From Ciceribacter sichuanensis (GTDB taxonomy: Bacteria; Pseudomonadota; Alphaproteobacteria; Rhizobiales; Rhizobiaceae): DNA of 64,000 nt. The translations under genes were made by a program, and so were the position numbers. The notes under the pieces are model-generated. The model had not been told where the DNA came from and did not search any database. It saw only the letters and a list, made by a program, of their open reading frames with translations. The stretch spans positions 186,001 through 250,000 of the forward strand of contig NZ_JAMXLX010000003.1 in the NCBI RefSeq assembly GCF_024055605.1. The letters are read 5' to 3'. Every line of letters starts with the position of its first letter. Position 1 is the first letter of the stretch. This document shows positions 54,730-63,683 of the stretch, piece by piece.

Positions 54730-54845
54730 AAACTCCCGGCCAATCCACCGGGCGGGATCCAGCGCCGCACCGGGCAGACAAGAAGCTGGCGGGAACAGTG
54801 GCAACCATCTTGCCGGGGCTTCGCCTCCGGGCATTGGCGGTATTC

Positions 54846-55619
54846 ATGAACGTATCGGCGCAAGCCATTGACGTGCGGGATCTGCACAAGCGGTTCGGAC
54901 CGCTCGAGGTCCTGAAGGGTGTTTCGCTATCGGCAAAACAGGGTGACGTGATCGCCATCATCGGCGGCAGCGGCTCGGGAAAATCCACCTTCCTCAGATG
55001 CATCAACATGCTGGAACTGCCGAGCGCAGGCTCGGTCACCATCCATGGCGAGACGATCAGCATGAAGAAGGACGGCCACGGCGGCCTGACGCCGGCCGAC
55101 CGCAGGCAGGTGCAGCGTATCCGCAGCCGGCTCGGCATGGTGTTCCAGAACTTCAACCTCTGGCAGCACATGACGGTGTTGCAGAATGTCATCGAGGTAC
55201 CGGTGCATGTGCTGGGCGTGCGCAAGGACGAGGCGATCGCCATCGCCGAGACGCTCCTGAGACGGGTCGGCCTCTACGAGAAGCGGGACGCCTATCCGGC
55301 CTTTCTTTCCGGTGGGCAGCAGCAGCGCGCCGCAATCGCCCGCGCGCTCGCCATCCAGCCGCTGGTCATGCTGTTCGACGAGCCGACTTCGGCGCTCGAT
55401 CCGGAGCTTGTCGGCGAGGTGCTTTCCGTCATCGGCGATCTCGCCCGGGAAAAACGCACGATGATCCTCGTCACCCATGAAATGAAGTTCGCCCGGGAGG
55501 TTTCCAACCATGTGGTCTTCCTCGCCAACGGCGTGATCGAGGAACAGGGACCGCCGGAACAGCTGTTCGGCGCGCCGAAATCCGAACGGCTCAAGAAATT
55601 CATCAGCTCAATCCATTGA
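54846..55619 (+). CDS. Polar amino acid ABC transporter ATP-binding protein (HisP/OccP-like)
   Basis: Cytoplasmic ATPase of a basic amino acid importer, 257 residues. Walker A is 'GGSGSGKST', signature 'LSGGQQQRAAIARAL', Walker B 'VMLFDEPTSALDP' and H-loop 'ILVTHEMKFAREV'. The insert 'SMKKDGHGGLTPADRRQVQR' before the Q-loop is the one seen in HisP, OccP and relatives for histidine, arginine and opines. I chose ATG 54846; GTG 54798 is in frame. It is first in a plus-strand operon that ends with an M20 hydrolase. Confidence 0.92.
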   Translation: MNVSAQAIDVRDLHKRFGPLEVLKGVSLSAKQGDVIAIIGGSGSGKSTFLRCINMLELPSAGSVTIHGETISMKKDGHGGLTPADRRQVQRIRSRLGMVFQNFNLWQHMTVLQNVIEVPVHVLGVRKDEAIAIAETLLRRVGLYEKRDAYPAFLSGGQQQRAAIARALAIQPLVMLFDEPTSALDPELVGEVLSVIGDLAREKRTMILVTHEMKFAREVSNHVVFLANGVIEEQGPPEQLFGAPKSERLKKFISSIH

Positions 55620-55654
55620 GACTTCATCAAACCTAAAAACAACAGGGGAACATA

Positions 55655-56434
55655 ATGAAGAATGCAATGAAGATCGCGCTCATCGCACTGGCCATCGGCG
55701 GAGCGAGCCTCGGCGCCGCGGCCGCAGAACCGGTCAAGGTTGGCTTCGCCGCCGAGCCTTATCCGCCTTTTGCCTCGCCGGATGCTGCCGGTAAGTGGGT
55801 CGGCTGGGAGGTCGATTTCATGGAGGCCATCTGCGCCGAGGCCAAGCTCGACTGCGTCATCACTCCGGTCGCCTGGGACGGGATCATTCCAGCGCTGACG
55901 TCCAAGAAGATCGACATGATCGTCGGCTCGATGTCGATCACCGAGGAACGCCTGAAGACCATCGATTTTTCCGACAAGTATTACAACACGCCGACCGGCA
56001 TTGTCGGGCCGAAGAGCGAAAAGTTCGACGCGACGCCGGAAGGCCTCACCGGCAAGATCCTCGGCGTGCAGGTCTCGACCGTCCATGCCGATTACGCCCA
56101 CAAGTATTTTGGCGAGAAGGCTTCGGAAATCAAGGAATACCAGACCCAGGACGAGGCGAACCAGGATCTCGCCGCCGGCCGTGTCGATGCCGTTCAGGCC
56201 GACGCCATCGCGCTCGACGCCTTCCTGAAATCCGAAGCCGGCGCGTGCTGTGAACTCAAGGGCAATGTGAAGGACGATCCGGCCATCCTCGGCGCGGGTG
56301 TCGGCGTCGGTCTGCGCAAGGGCGAAACCGAACTCAAGGACAAGGTGAATGCCGCGATCAAGGCGGTCCGCGCCAACGGCACCTACGACACCTTCTCGAA
56401 GAAGTATTTCGATTTCGACATCTACGGCGGCTGA
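55655..56434 (+). CDS. Periplasmic substrate-binding protein, polar amino acid type
   Basis: Solute receptor of the importer, 259 residues. A clear signal peptide ('IALIALAIGGASLGAAAA') is cut before EPVKVG. The type II binding-protein (family 3) fold is seen in 'GFAAEPYPPFASPDAAGKWV', 'GWEVDFMEAICAEAKL', 'VGSMSITEERLKTIDFSDKY' and 'VQVSTVHADYAHKYF'. The serine-rich SMSITEER segment matches receptors for lysine, arginine, ornithine and octopine. It contains an unusual adjacent cysteine pair ('GACCELKG'). It lies 35 bases after the ATPase gene. Confidence 0.92.
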   Translation: MKNAMKIALIALAIGGASLGAAAAEPVKVGFAAEPYPPFASPDAAGKWVGWEVDFMEAICAEAKLDCVITPVAWDGIIPALTSKKIDMIVGSMSITEERLKTIDFSDKYYNTPTGIVGPKSEKFDATPEGLTGKILGVQVSTVHADYAHKYFGEKASEIKEYQTQDEANQDLAAGRVDAVQADAIALDAFLKSEAGACCELKGNVKDDPAILGAGVGVGLRKGETELKDKVNAAIKAVRANGTYDTFSKKYFDFDIYGG

Positions 56435-56506
56435 CCGTTTTCCCGGGCATGCGGCGGGCTCCGTCGCATGCCCTCTCTGGCCTTCTGACAATCGAGGCGT
56501 TTCAAG

Positions 56507-57238
56507 ATGGCGGCAGCGTCCGGCAGCCTTTTCGACTTGGGCCTTCTGGCGCTTTCGCCGCCGGGCTGGGGTGGCGTGCTTCTGCAAGGCTTTGCGCAAT
56601 CGCTGCAGCTTGCGGTGGGTGGCTACGGGCTCGGCATCCTGATCGGGATCGGCGGTGCCTTCGGCAAGCTTTATGGCGGACCGATCCTTCGCGACCTGCT
56701 GGAGGTCTATACGACCGTGATCCGGGCGGTGCCGGAACTGGTCCTGATCCTTCTCCTCTATTATGCCGGCACGGACGCGGTGAACGCGCTGCTTTTGCTG
56801 GCCGGTCTGCCGACGGTCGATATCAGTGGCCTTGTCGCCGGTGTCTTCGTCATCGGGGTGGTGCAGGGGGCCTATTCGACTGAGGTGCTGCGCGGCGCGA
56901 TCAAGGCCGTGCCGCCGGGCCAGATCGAGGCGGCGCGGGCCTATGGCATGTCGCCGATCAAGGTGATGACCCGCGTCACGCTTCCCGCCATGCTGCCCTT
57001 TGCCATTCCCGGTCTCGCCAACCTCTGGCTGATCGCCACCAAGGACACGGCTCTGCTCGCTGTCGTCGGCTTCAGCGAGCTGACGCTGGTGACGCGGCAG
57101 GCGGCCGGGACAACCAAGGCCTACATGCTGTTCTTCTGCGCGGCCGGCGTTCTCTACCTGCTGCTGACGCTGGTCTCCAACGTCGTGATCGGGATCATCG
57201 AGCGCCGGGCGCGGCGCGGAATTGCGGAGCCGGTGTAA
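56507..57238 (+). CDS. Polar amino acid ABC transporter permease (OccQ/HisQ-like)
   Basis: Inner-membrane permease of 243 residues with about five transmembrane helices ('SLQLAVGGYGLGILIGIGG', 'ELVLILLLYYAG'). The EAA loop reads 'GQIEAARAYGMSPIKVMTRV' followed by 'TLPAMLPFAIPGLANLW'. It pairs with the next gene to make a heterodimeric channel, as in HisQM and OccQM. The gap to the next gene is four bases. Confidence 0.9.
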   Translation: MAAASGSLFDLGLLALSPPGWGGVLLQGFAQSLQLAVGGYGLGILIGIGGAFGKLYGGPILRDLLEVYTTVIRAVPELVLILLLYYAGTDAVNALLLLAGLPTVDISGLVAGVFVIGVVQGAYSTEVLRGAIKAVPPGQIEAARAYGMSPIKVMTRVTLPAMLPFAIPGLANLWLIATKDTALLAVVGFSELTLVTRQAAGTTKAYMLFFCAAGVLYLLLTLVSNVVIGIIERRARRGIAEPV

Positions 57239-57242
57239 CGAC

Positions 57243-58058
57243 ATGGCCGAGACCGTCTCCGGAATGCCCGCCTACCAGCCGCCGAAGGCGCGGCACCTTT
57301 TCGAGCCGCACCGGCTGTTCCTGATGGCGGTCTTCGCGGCGATCGTCTTCTGCGCCGCATGGTTCATGCGCTGGGACTGGCTGCCGAAATACCAGTGGCG
57401 TCTTGCCGCCGGTGTCTGGCAGACATTGCTGTTGCTGTTCTCGACCGCCTTTTTCGGTTTTCTGCTGGCGGTTCCGATCGGGCTCGTACAGGTCACCGGC
57501 CCGAGACTGCTAGCCTGGCCAGCCAGGATATTCTGCACGATCATTCGCGGCACGCCGCTGCTGCTGCAGCTCTGGCTTCTCTATTACGGTCTCGGTTCGC
57601 TCTTCGCGCAGTATCCCGAGATCCGTTCGTCTTTCCTTTGGCCCTATCTCCGGCAGGCATGGCCCTATGGGTTTGCGGCGCTGATGCTGTCGTTTGCGGC
57701 TTACGAGGGCGAGGTGATGCGCGGTGCTTTTGCCGGAGTGCCTAAGGGTGAACTCGAAGCGGCGCGCGCCTTCGGCATGAGCCGGTTCACGATGTTTCGC
57801 CGGATCTGGATGCCGCGGGCGATCCATCGAGCGCTTCCCACCCTGACCGGCGAAACCGTGTTGCAGCTCAAATCCACACCGCTTGTCGCAACCATCACGG
57901 TGGTCGACGTCTATGCCGTGATATCGAAAGTCCGGCAGGACACTTATCTCACCTACGAACCGCTGCTATTGCTGGCGCTGATCTACCTCTGCCTGACCGG
58001 TCTTCTGGTCATGGCATTCCGCTTTCTCGAAAACCGCATTCCAACCCGTGGTGCATGA
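57243..58058 (+). CDS. Polar amino acid ABC transporter permease (OccM/HisM-like)
   Basis: Second permease subunit, 271 residues. It has the family start of the transport domain ('LAAGVWQTLLLLFSTAFFGF'), the motif 'IRGTPLLLQLWLLYYG' and the EAA loop 'GELEAARAFGMSRFTMFRRI'. The extra N-terminal 40 residues are soluble. I chose ATG 57243, four bases after the previous stop; the frame opens at 57222. The 3' end overlaps the M20 hydrolase gene by four bases. Confidence 0.9.
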   Translation: MAETVSGMPAYQPPKARHLFEPHRLFLMAVFAAIVFCAAWFMRWDWLPKYQWRLAAGVWQTLLLLFSTAFFGFLLAVPIGLVQVTGPRLLAWPARIFCTIIRGTPLLLQLWLLYYGLGSLFAQYPEIRSSFLWPYLRQAWPYGFAALMLSFAAYEGEVMRGAFAGVPKGELEAARAFGMSRFTMFRRIWMPRAIHRALPTLTGETVLQLKSTPLVATITVVDVYAVISKVRQDTYLTYEPLLLLALIYLCLTGLLVMAFRFLENRIPTRGA

Positions 58059-59224
58059 CGATGACGATACAATTCTCGAACTACATGGCCGATGTGCTGG
58101 CGACCCGTCACCATCTCCACCAGTATCCGGAGATCGGTCTTTCCGAGTTCGATACGTCTGATTACGTGGCAAAGCAGCTTGAGGCGCTGGGTTACGAGGT
58201 GCATCGCGGGCTGGCGAAAACCGGCATCGTGGCGACGCTCAGAAACGGGACGAGCACGAAGAGCATAGGCATCCGGGCGGATTTCGATGCCTTGCCGATC
58301 CTCGAGGAGACGGGCGCGGCCTATGCCAGCAAGAACCCCGGGGTCATGCACGCCTGCGGCCATGACGGCCACACAGCCATGCTGCTTGGTGCGGCGCGCA
58401 TTCTTGCCGAGCGCCGCAATTTCGATGGCGTCGTGCATCTGATCTTCCAGCCAGCCGAGGAGAATTTCGGCGGCGCCAGGATCATGATGGAGGACGGGCT
58501 TTTCGAAAAATTTCCCTGCGATGCGGTGTTCGCGCTGCATAACGATCCGACCATTCCGTTCGGCAAGTTCGCGCTGCGCGAAGGGCCGATCATGGCGGCG
58601 GTCGATGAATGCATCATCACCGTCAACGGCCGCGGCGGCCATGGCGCGGAACCGCAGGATACCGCTGACCCCATTGTCTGCGGCGCATCGATCATCATGG
58701 CGCTGCAGACCATCGTCTCGCGCAATATTCACCCCATTGACCCGAGCGTCATCACCGTCGGGGCCTTTCATGCGGGTGCCGCAAGCAATGTCATTCCCGA
58801 GCGGGCGGAAATGAAGCTCTCCATCCGCTCCTTCGATCCCAAGGTGCGCGATCAGCTTGAGGACCGCATCCGCACCATCGCCGAGGGACAGGCCGCCAGC
58901 TACGGCATGAGCGTCACGCTCGACTACCAGCGCGGCTACAACGCCACGATCAATCACAAGGCGGAAACCGACTTCATCCGCGCGCTCGCGGTCGATTTCG
59001 CGGGGGCTGACAAGGTCTACGATATGGACCGGCCGACCATGGGCAGCGAAGACTTCGCCTATATGCTGGAAGAGCGGCCGGGCTGCTATTTCTTCCTCGG
59101 CACGCAGCGCACGCCCAACGACCCGCCGCTGCATCATCCGCGCTACGACTTCAACGACGACATCCTGCCGGTCGGCACCAGCTTCTGGGTGGAGCTGACG
59201 GAGAAGTGGCTCGCTGCGAAGTAG
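58055..59224 (+). CDS. M20 family metallo-amidohydrolase (aminoacylase/hippurate hydrolase type)
   Basis: Zinc-dependent N-acyl amino acid hydrolase, 389 residues. The first metal motif is 'MHACGHDGHTAMLLG', the second 'FQPAEENFGGARIM' with its catalytic Glu pair, and the dimerisation domain includes 'GRGGHGAEPQDTADPIVCGA'. The last ligand lies in 'PTMGSEDFAYMLEERPG'. Relatives remove acyl groups from N-acyl or indoleacetyl amino acids. Being translationally coupled (ATGA overlap) to the transporter permease, it likely processes the imported compound, which may therefore be an N-acylated basic amino acid. No signal peptide, so it acts in the cytoplasm. Confidence 0.88.
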   Translation: MTMTIQFSNYMADVLATRHHLHQYPEIGLSEFDTSDYVAKQLEALGYEVHRGLAKTGIVATLRNGTSTKSIGIRADFDALPILEETGAAYASKNPGVMHACGHDGHTAMLLGAARILAERRNFDGVVHLIFQPAEENFGGARIMMEDGLFEKFPCDAVFALHNDPTIPFGKFALREGPIMAAVDECIITVNGRGGHGAEPQDTADPIVCGASIIMALQTIVSRNIHPIDPSVITVGAFHAGAASNVIPERAEMKLSIRSFDPKVRDQLEDRIRTIAEGQAASYGMSVTLDYQRGYNATINHKAETDFIRALAVDFAGADKVYDMDRPTMGSEDFAYMLEERPGCYFFLGTQRTPNDPPLHHPRYDFNDDILPVGTSFWVELTEKWLAAK

Positions 59225-59231
59225 CGGCAAA

Positions 59232-59437
59232 AGTCCCTCCCACACCCTCCCCACAAGAGCGAGGGGCTCGGTCGCGCCCGCCTCAATGCGGTTTGGGCCG
59301 CTGCCACCGTCTTGCTCGCCTGTCTTATGGGGGACGGAAACCCTTCCGCTCGCTCCTGCATGAAAACGGGGTGAGGCGTTGCCACGAGTGTTCTCCCCCC
59401 TTGAGGGGGAGATGTCCGGCGGGCCAGAGGGGGTGTC
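59232..59437. repeat. Rhizobial-type intergenic palindromic repeat element
   Basis: The 250 bases between the M20 gene and the RND permease gene hold no gene. They contain two inverted repeats: CCTCCCC...GAGGGG near 59243-59264, and TCTCCCCCC-TTGA-GGGGGAGA at 59392-59412, followed by a GTCCGGCGGGCC arm and AGAGGGGGT. The second block resembles the repeats scattered through Rhizobium and Agrobacterium intergenic spaces. Here the two genes are convergent, where such elements often sit. Confidence 0.6.
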
Positions 59438-59476
59438 ATCCGATCTTGCGAGACCGGATGTGTGCAGGATCTATCT

Positions 59477-62400
59477 TCAGGTCCGCAACACCCGGTAGAT
59501 CGCCGGGATCACCAGCACGGTCAGAAGCGTCGAGGAGGCAAGGCCGAAGAGCAGCGAGATCGCCAACCCCTGGAAAATGGGATCTGTCAGGATCACCGCC
59601 GCGCCGATCATGGCGGCAAGCGCCGTCAGCAGGATCGGCTTGAAGCGGATGGAACCGGCTTCGATCAACACTTCCGTCAGCGGGCGTTCGGGCGAGGCGG
59701 CATGGCGGATGAAATCCACCAGCAGGATCGAATTGCGCACGATGATGCCGGCCAGCGCGATGAAACCGATCATCGAGGTCGCGGTGAAGGGCGCATGGAA
59801 CAGCCAGTGACCGCCGAGGATGCCGATGAAGGTCAGCGGGATCGGTGTCAGGATGACCAAAGGCAGCTTGAACGAGCCGAACTGGGCGACCACGAGGATG
59901 TAGATCCCGAGCAGCGCCACCATGAAGGCCGCCCCCATGTCGCGGAAGGTGACCCAGGTCACTTCCCACTCGCCGTCCCACAGAAGCACGGACTTGCTTT
60001 CATCTGCCGGCTGGCCATGAAGAGCGACGTCCGGCTTTTCGAGGCCGGTCCAATCCTGCCTGTCGAGCGCATCCTGAACGGCGAGCATGCCATAGAGCGG
60101 TGCCTCGAAATCGCCGGCCAGCTCGGCTGTGACCATCTCGGCATAGCGGCCGTTGTGGCGGAAGATCGGGAATGACGCCTTTTCCTCCGTGACGCGGATG
60201 ACGTCGCCGAGTTCGACTACCGAGCGCGAACCCGGCAGCAGATTGGCGGGGATCGGCGTCGAGAGGAACTTTTCGTCGAGCACCTTCGCGCCCTTCGGCC
60301 GGCTGATGACGATCGGGATCGGTGCGCGGCCTTCCCCGCGATGGGAGTAGCCGATGGTCGTGGTGCCGTTCAGGATCGACAGCGTATCGAAGACATCGTC
60401 TTCCGATACGCCGAAGAAATCGAGGTCGTCAGTCGAGATCGTGGCGCGCAGACGCGGGGCGGGGGTTCCGTAGCTGTCATCGACATCGACGATGAAGGGC
60501 ACGGACTGGAAGGCTTCCTTCACCTTGCCGGCGGTCGCACGGCGCGTCTCGGCGTCGGGGCCGTAGATTTCCGCCAGCAGTGTCGCCATGACAGGCGGTC
60601 CGGGCGGCGGCTCCACCACCTTCAGCACGGTTCCTTCCGGCATGGCGACTTCCGTCAGAAGCCGCTTGCGCAGGTCGAGCGCTATGTCATGGCTCGAACG
60701 GTCACGCTCGCCCTTTGGCGTCAGGTTGAGCTGCACGTCACCCATATAGGCGTTCGAACGCAGATAGGCGTGGCGCACCAGACCGTTGAAGTTGAAGGGC
60801 GCTGCCGTTGCCGCGTGGGTCTGGATGCTGACAACCTCCGGCGTGGCCAGCGCCACCCTCGCCACACCTTGAGCCACCGCATCGGTTGCCTCGACGGACG
60901 AGCCTTCCGGCAGGTCAATCTGTACCTGCAGTTCCGATTTGTTGTCGAAGGGCAGGAGCTTCACCGTGACGTGCTTCGTATAGAAGAGCGAGAGGGAGCC
61001 GAGGGTTGCCACGCCAACGAGTAGAAGGAAGACCCAGCTTGCCTTTTTCGAGGCGAGGATCGGGCGGGCGACCGCGGCATAGCCTTCGCCGAGTCGGCCG
61101 CCGGTGCCGTGAGTGGTGTCGTGATGCAGTTTCGCCTTCCCGGCGATCTTCAGCATCAGCCAGGGCGTGACCACGACGGCGACAAAGAAGGAAAAGATCA
61201 TTGCGGCCGAGGCATTGGCCGGGATGGGGCTCATATAGGGACCCATCATGCCGGACACGAACATCATCGGCAGCAGGGCGGCAACCACGGTGAGCGTTGC
61301 GACGATGGTGGGATTGCCGACTTCGGCAACGGCGTCGATTGCCGCTTGCCGACGATCCTTGCCGTCGTTGAAACCCCAGTGACGCGCGATGTTCTCGATG
61401 ACGACGATGGCGTCGTCGACGAGAATGCCGATCGAGAAGATCAGGGCGAAGAGCGAGACGCGGTTCAGCGTGTAGCCCATCAGGTTCGCGGCAAAGAGGG
61501 TGAGCAGGATCGTCATCGGGATAACGATCGCGACCACGACGGCCTCACGGCGGCCGATGGCGACCCAGACGAGGGCGATGATGGAGAGCGTCGCCAGTCC
61601 GAGATGGAAGAGCAGTTCGTTCGCCTTCTCGTTGGCGGTCTCGCCGTAATTGCGGGTGACCTCGACCGCCATGCTGTCCGGGATCAGCTTGCCCTTCAGG
61701 TCTTCGACACGGTGGAGGATCTCCTCGGAAACGACGACGGCATTGGCGCCGGCGCGCTTGGCGAGTGCCAGCGTAACGGCCGGCACACGCTTCATTTCGC
61801 CGTTTTCGCCCCGTGTGACGGTCGCGGCGCGGGCTTCTTCCGTATCTGTGACGAAAGAAATGTCCGCGACATCGCGCACATAGACGGGGCGGTTGTCACG
61901 GGTCGTCAGCAACAGGTTGCCGATCTCGGCGGGTGTGGAGAGGGTTTCTCCTGCGACGACGTCGATTTGCCGGCCGTTGCTCCTGACCTCGCCGGTCGGG
62001 AAGGCTCGGTTTGCCGCGGTGACCTTGGCAGAAAGCTGCTGCAACGTTACCCCGTTGAGCGCCAGTTTTTCCGGATCCGGAGCGATGCGGATGGCGTCCC
62101 CCGCCTCGCCGACGAGGTAGCTGAGGCCGACATTGTCGATCTTTGCCATTTCGACGCGCAATTCGCGGGCGATGCGGGTGAGTGCAGTGGCGTCGACCTC
62201 GGCGCCCTTGTCTTCCGAGGGCGTGAGTGTCAGCGAAACAATCGCCACGTCGTCGATGGTGCGGCCGACGACCAGCGGTTCGGGAATGCCGACCGGGATC
62301 GAACCCATGTTGGCCCGGATCTTGTCGTGCACGCGCAGGACAGCGCTGTCGCCGGAGGTCCCGACGATGAAGCGTGCGGTGACGACCACCTTGTCGTCAT

Positions 62401-62677
62401 AGGTCGTGCTATAGACGTGTTCGACGTCGTTGATGCCCTTGACGATGGTTTCCAGCGGCTCGGTGACGAGCTTGACCGCGTCTTCCGCCTTCAGTCCGTC
62501 GGCCTGCACGATGATATCGACCATCGGCACGGAGATCTGCGGCTCCTCCTCGCGCGGCAGCGTCATCAGCGCGACGATGCCCAGTGCCAGAGCGGCAAGC
62601 AGAAAAAGCGGGGTAAGCGGCGAGGTGATGAAGCTTTTCGTCGGGCCGCCGGCAATACCAAGACCGGGAATTTTCAT
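59477..62677 (-). CDS. RND family efflux pump, inner-membrane permease
   Basis: Proton-driven resistance-nodulation-division transporter, 1066 residues, full length. It has the 12-helix duplicated plan with two large periplasmic loops. The TM4 proton-relay aspartates are in 'FSIGILVDDAIVVIENIARH'. The N-terminus (MKIPGLGIAGGPTKSFITSP) and the loop 'LPREEEPQISVPMVDIIVQA' are of the HAE/AcrB-related subgroup rather than metal-specific CzcA. Its start overlaps the adaptor stop by four bases. No outer-membrane channel gene is next to it, so it probably uses one encoded elsewhere. Substrate unknown. Confidence 0.92.
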   Translation of the reverse strand: MKIPGLGIAGGPTKSFITSPLTPLFLLAALALGIVALMTLPREEEPQISVPMVDIIVQADGLKAEDAVKLVTEPLETIVKGINDVEHVYSTTYDDKVVVTARFIVGTSGDSAVLRVHDKIRANMGSIPVGIPEPLVVGRTIDDVAIVSLTLTPSEDKGAEVDATALTRIARELRVEMAKIDNVGLSYLVGEAGDAIRIAPDPEKLALNGVTLQQLSAKVTAANRAFPTGEVRSNGRQIDVVAGETLSTPAEIGNLLLTTRDNRPVYVRDVADISFVTDTEEARAATVTRGENGEMKRVPAVTLALAKRAGANAVVVSEEILHRVEDLKGKLIPDSMAVEVTRNYGETANEKANELLFHLGLATLSIIALVWVAIGRREAVVVAIVIPMTILLTLFAANLMGYTLNRVSLFALIFSIGILVDDAIVVIENIARHWGFNDGKDRRQAAIDAVAEVGNPTIVATLTVVAALLPMMFVSGMMGPYMSPIPANASAAMIFSFFVAVVVTPWLMLKIAGKAKLHHDTTHGTGGRLGEGYAAVARPILASKKASWVFLLLVGVATLGSLSLFYTKHVTVKLLPFDNKSELQVQIDLPEGSSVEATDAVAQGVARVALATPEVVSIQTHAATAAPFNFNGLVRHAYLRSNAYMGDVQLNLTPKGERDRSSHDIALDLRKRLLTEVAMPEGTVLKVVEPPPGPPVMATLLAEIYGPDAETRRATAGKVKEAFQSVPFIVDVDDSYGTPAPRLRATISTDDLDFFGVSEDDVFDTLSILNGTTTIGYSHRGEGRAPIPIVISRPKGAKVLDEKFLSTPIPANLLPGSRSVVELGDVIRVTEEKASFPIFRHNGRYAEMVTAELAGDFEAPLYGMLAVQDALDRQDWTGLEKPDVALHGQPADESKSVLLWDGEWEVTWVTFRDMGAAFMVALLGIYILVVAQFGSFKLPLVILTPIPLTFIGILGGHWLFHAPFTATSMIGFIALAGIIVRNSILLVDFIRHAASPERPLTEVLIEAGSIRFKPILLTALAAMIGAAVILTDPIFQGLAISLLFGLASSTLLTVLVIPAIYRVLRT

Positions 62678-63657
62678 GGCAATACGATCTCGTCGCCGGC
62701 AGCAAGGCCGGTCAGGATTTCGGTCATCGGCTGGCCGTGGATCCGGATCGGTTTCGCGGTCACGACGGCGCGCTCGGTCGTTTCCTCGCCCGCCTTGATG
62801 GTGACGTAATCGACGCCGTAGCGGTTCTTCAGGGCGGCTTGCGGCAGGAAGAGCGCATGGCGCTCGCCAACCGGCACCCGTACGAGCACGCGCTTGTTGA
62901 CGAAGGAGGTCGGCAGATCGCCGACCTCGACATCGGCGATGACCCGGCCGTTGTCGATCTCCGGGTAGATTTTGGCCAGGCGCCCCCTGCTTTCATGACC
63001 GTTGCCGCTGTCGATCTCGATAGAGGCGCCTTCCTCAAGAAGGTCGGCATGACGTTCGGGGATGGCGAGGCGCAGATAAAATCCGCCGCCGCCAATGGTG
63101 GCAACGGTCTCGCCGGCCATGATGACGGCATCTCTGGTGACGGGAACGGTCAGCACCTTGCCGGAGGTCGGAGCGAGGACGTCGCCCTCCTTGCCCTGCT
63201 CTATGTAGACAGACCGCTGCGCTTCAGCGGCTGCGATCTGGTTGCGCACGACATCGACCTGCGTGCGCAGGGCATCGAGCCTCTGGGCAGTGGTCACCCC
63301 GCGCTTGATCAGTTCCTCGCCACGGCTCAGTTCCGACTGGGCGTTGTCCAGCGATGCCTTCAACCCCAGAAGTTGGGCGTCGATCGCGGCGATCTGGAAG
63401 TCGACCTTGTCGTCCTTGACCGTGGCGATCACGTCACCCGTACCGACGCTGTCGCCTTCCGTGACCTTGAGGTCGATAACGGTTCCACCGATGCGCGCGC
63501 GGGCAGGCACGCTATTGCGGGCCTCCACGCGGCCATAGACCGCCTTCCACTCCGGGACCGTCATCAGCTGGAGGTGAAGGGTTTCGGCGTGCAGCGCGCT
63601 GGTCGCCATGAGCGCAAAGGTGAACGCCGTAAGGCGGGCAAGCGGCTGGACGTTCAT
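62674..63657 (-). CDS. RND efflux periplasmic adaptor (membrane fusion protein)
   Basis: Adaptor subunit linking the RND permease to an outer-membrane channel, 327 residues. A signal peptide ('LTAFTFALMATSALHA') leads into the split lipoyl domain ('IGGTVIDLKVTEGDSVGTGD', 'EGDVLAPTSGKVLTVPVTRD') around a helical hairpin ('IDAQLLGLKASLDNAQSELS'). Beta-barrel and membrane-proximal domains follow. The start ATG ending at 63657 has GAGGA nine bases upstream; the frame runs to 63912, but that overlaps the DUF2892 gene in another frame. It has no lipobox. Confidence 0.88.
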   Translation of the reverse strand: MNVQPLARLTAFTFALMATSALHAETLHLQLMTVPEWKAVYGRVEARNSVPARARIGGTVIDLKVTEGDSVGTGDVIATVKDDKVDFQIAAIDAQLLGLKASLDNAQSELSRGEELIKRGVTTAQRLDALRTQVDVVRNQIAAAEAQRSVYIEQGKEGDVLAPTSGKVLTVPVTRDAVIMAGETVATIGGGGFYLRLAIPERHADLLEEGASIEIDSGNGHESRGRLAKIYPEIDNGRVIADVEVGDLPTSFVNKRVLVRVPVGERHALFLPQAALKNRYGVDYVTIKAGEETTERAVVTAKPIRIHGQPMTEILTGLAAGDEIVLP

Positions 63658-63683
63658 GATGCCGTTCCTCGTGGCAAGTGAAT

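Noticed and set aside
55292-57244. A 650-codon minus-strand frame across the ABC transporter genes
   Set aside because: It runs antisense to three clear transporter genes and its product is rich in Arg, His, Asp and Gln with no family features.
61109-62809. A 566-codon plus-strand frame antisense to the RND permease, and a similar 758-codon frame antisense to the MscS channel at 31822-34098
   Set aside because: Both are shadows of long GC-rich membrane-protein genes; the products have no recognisable fold and no convincing start.
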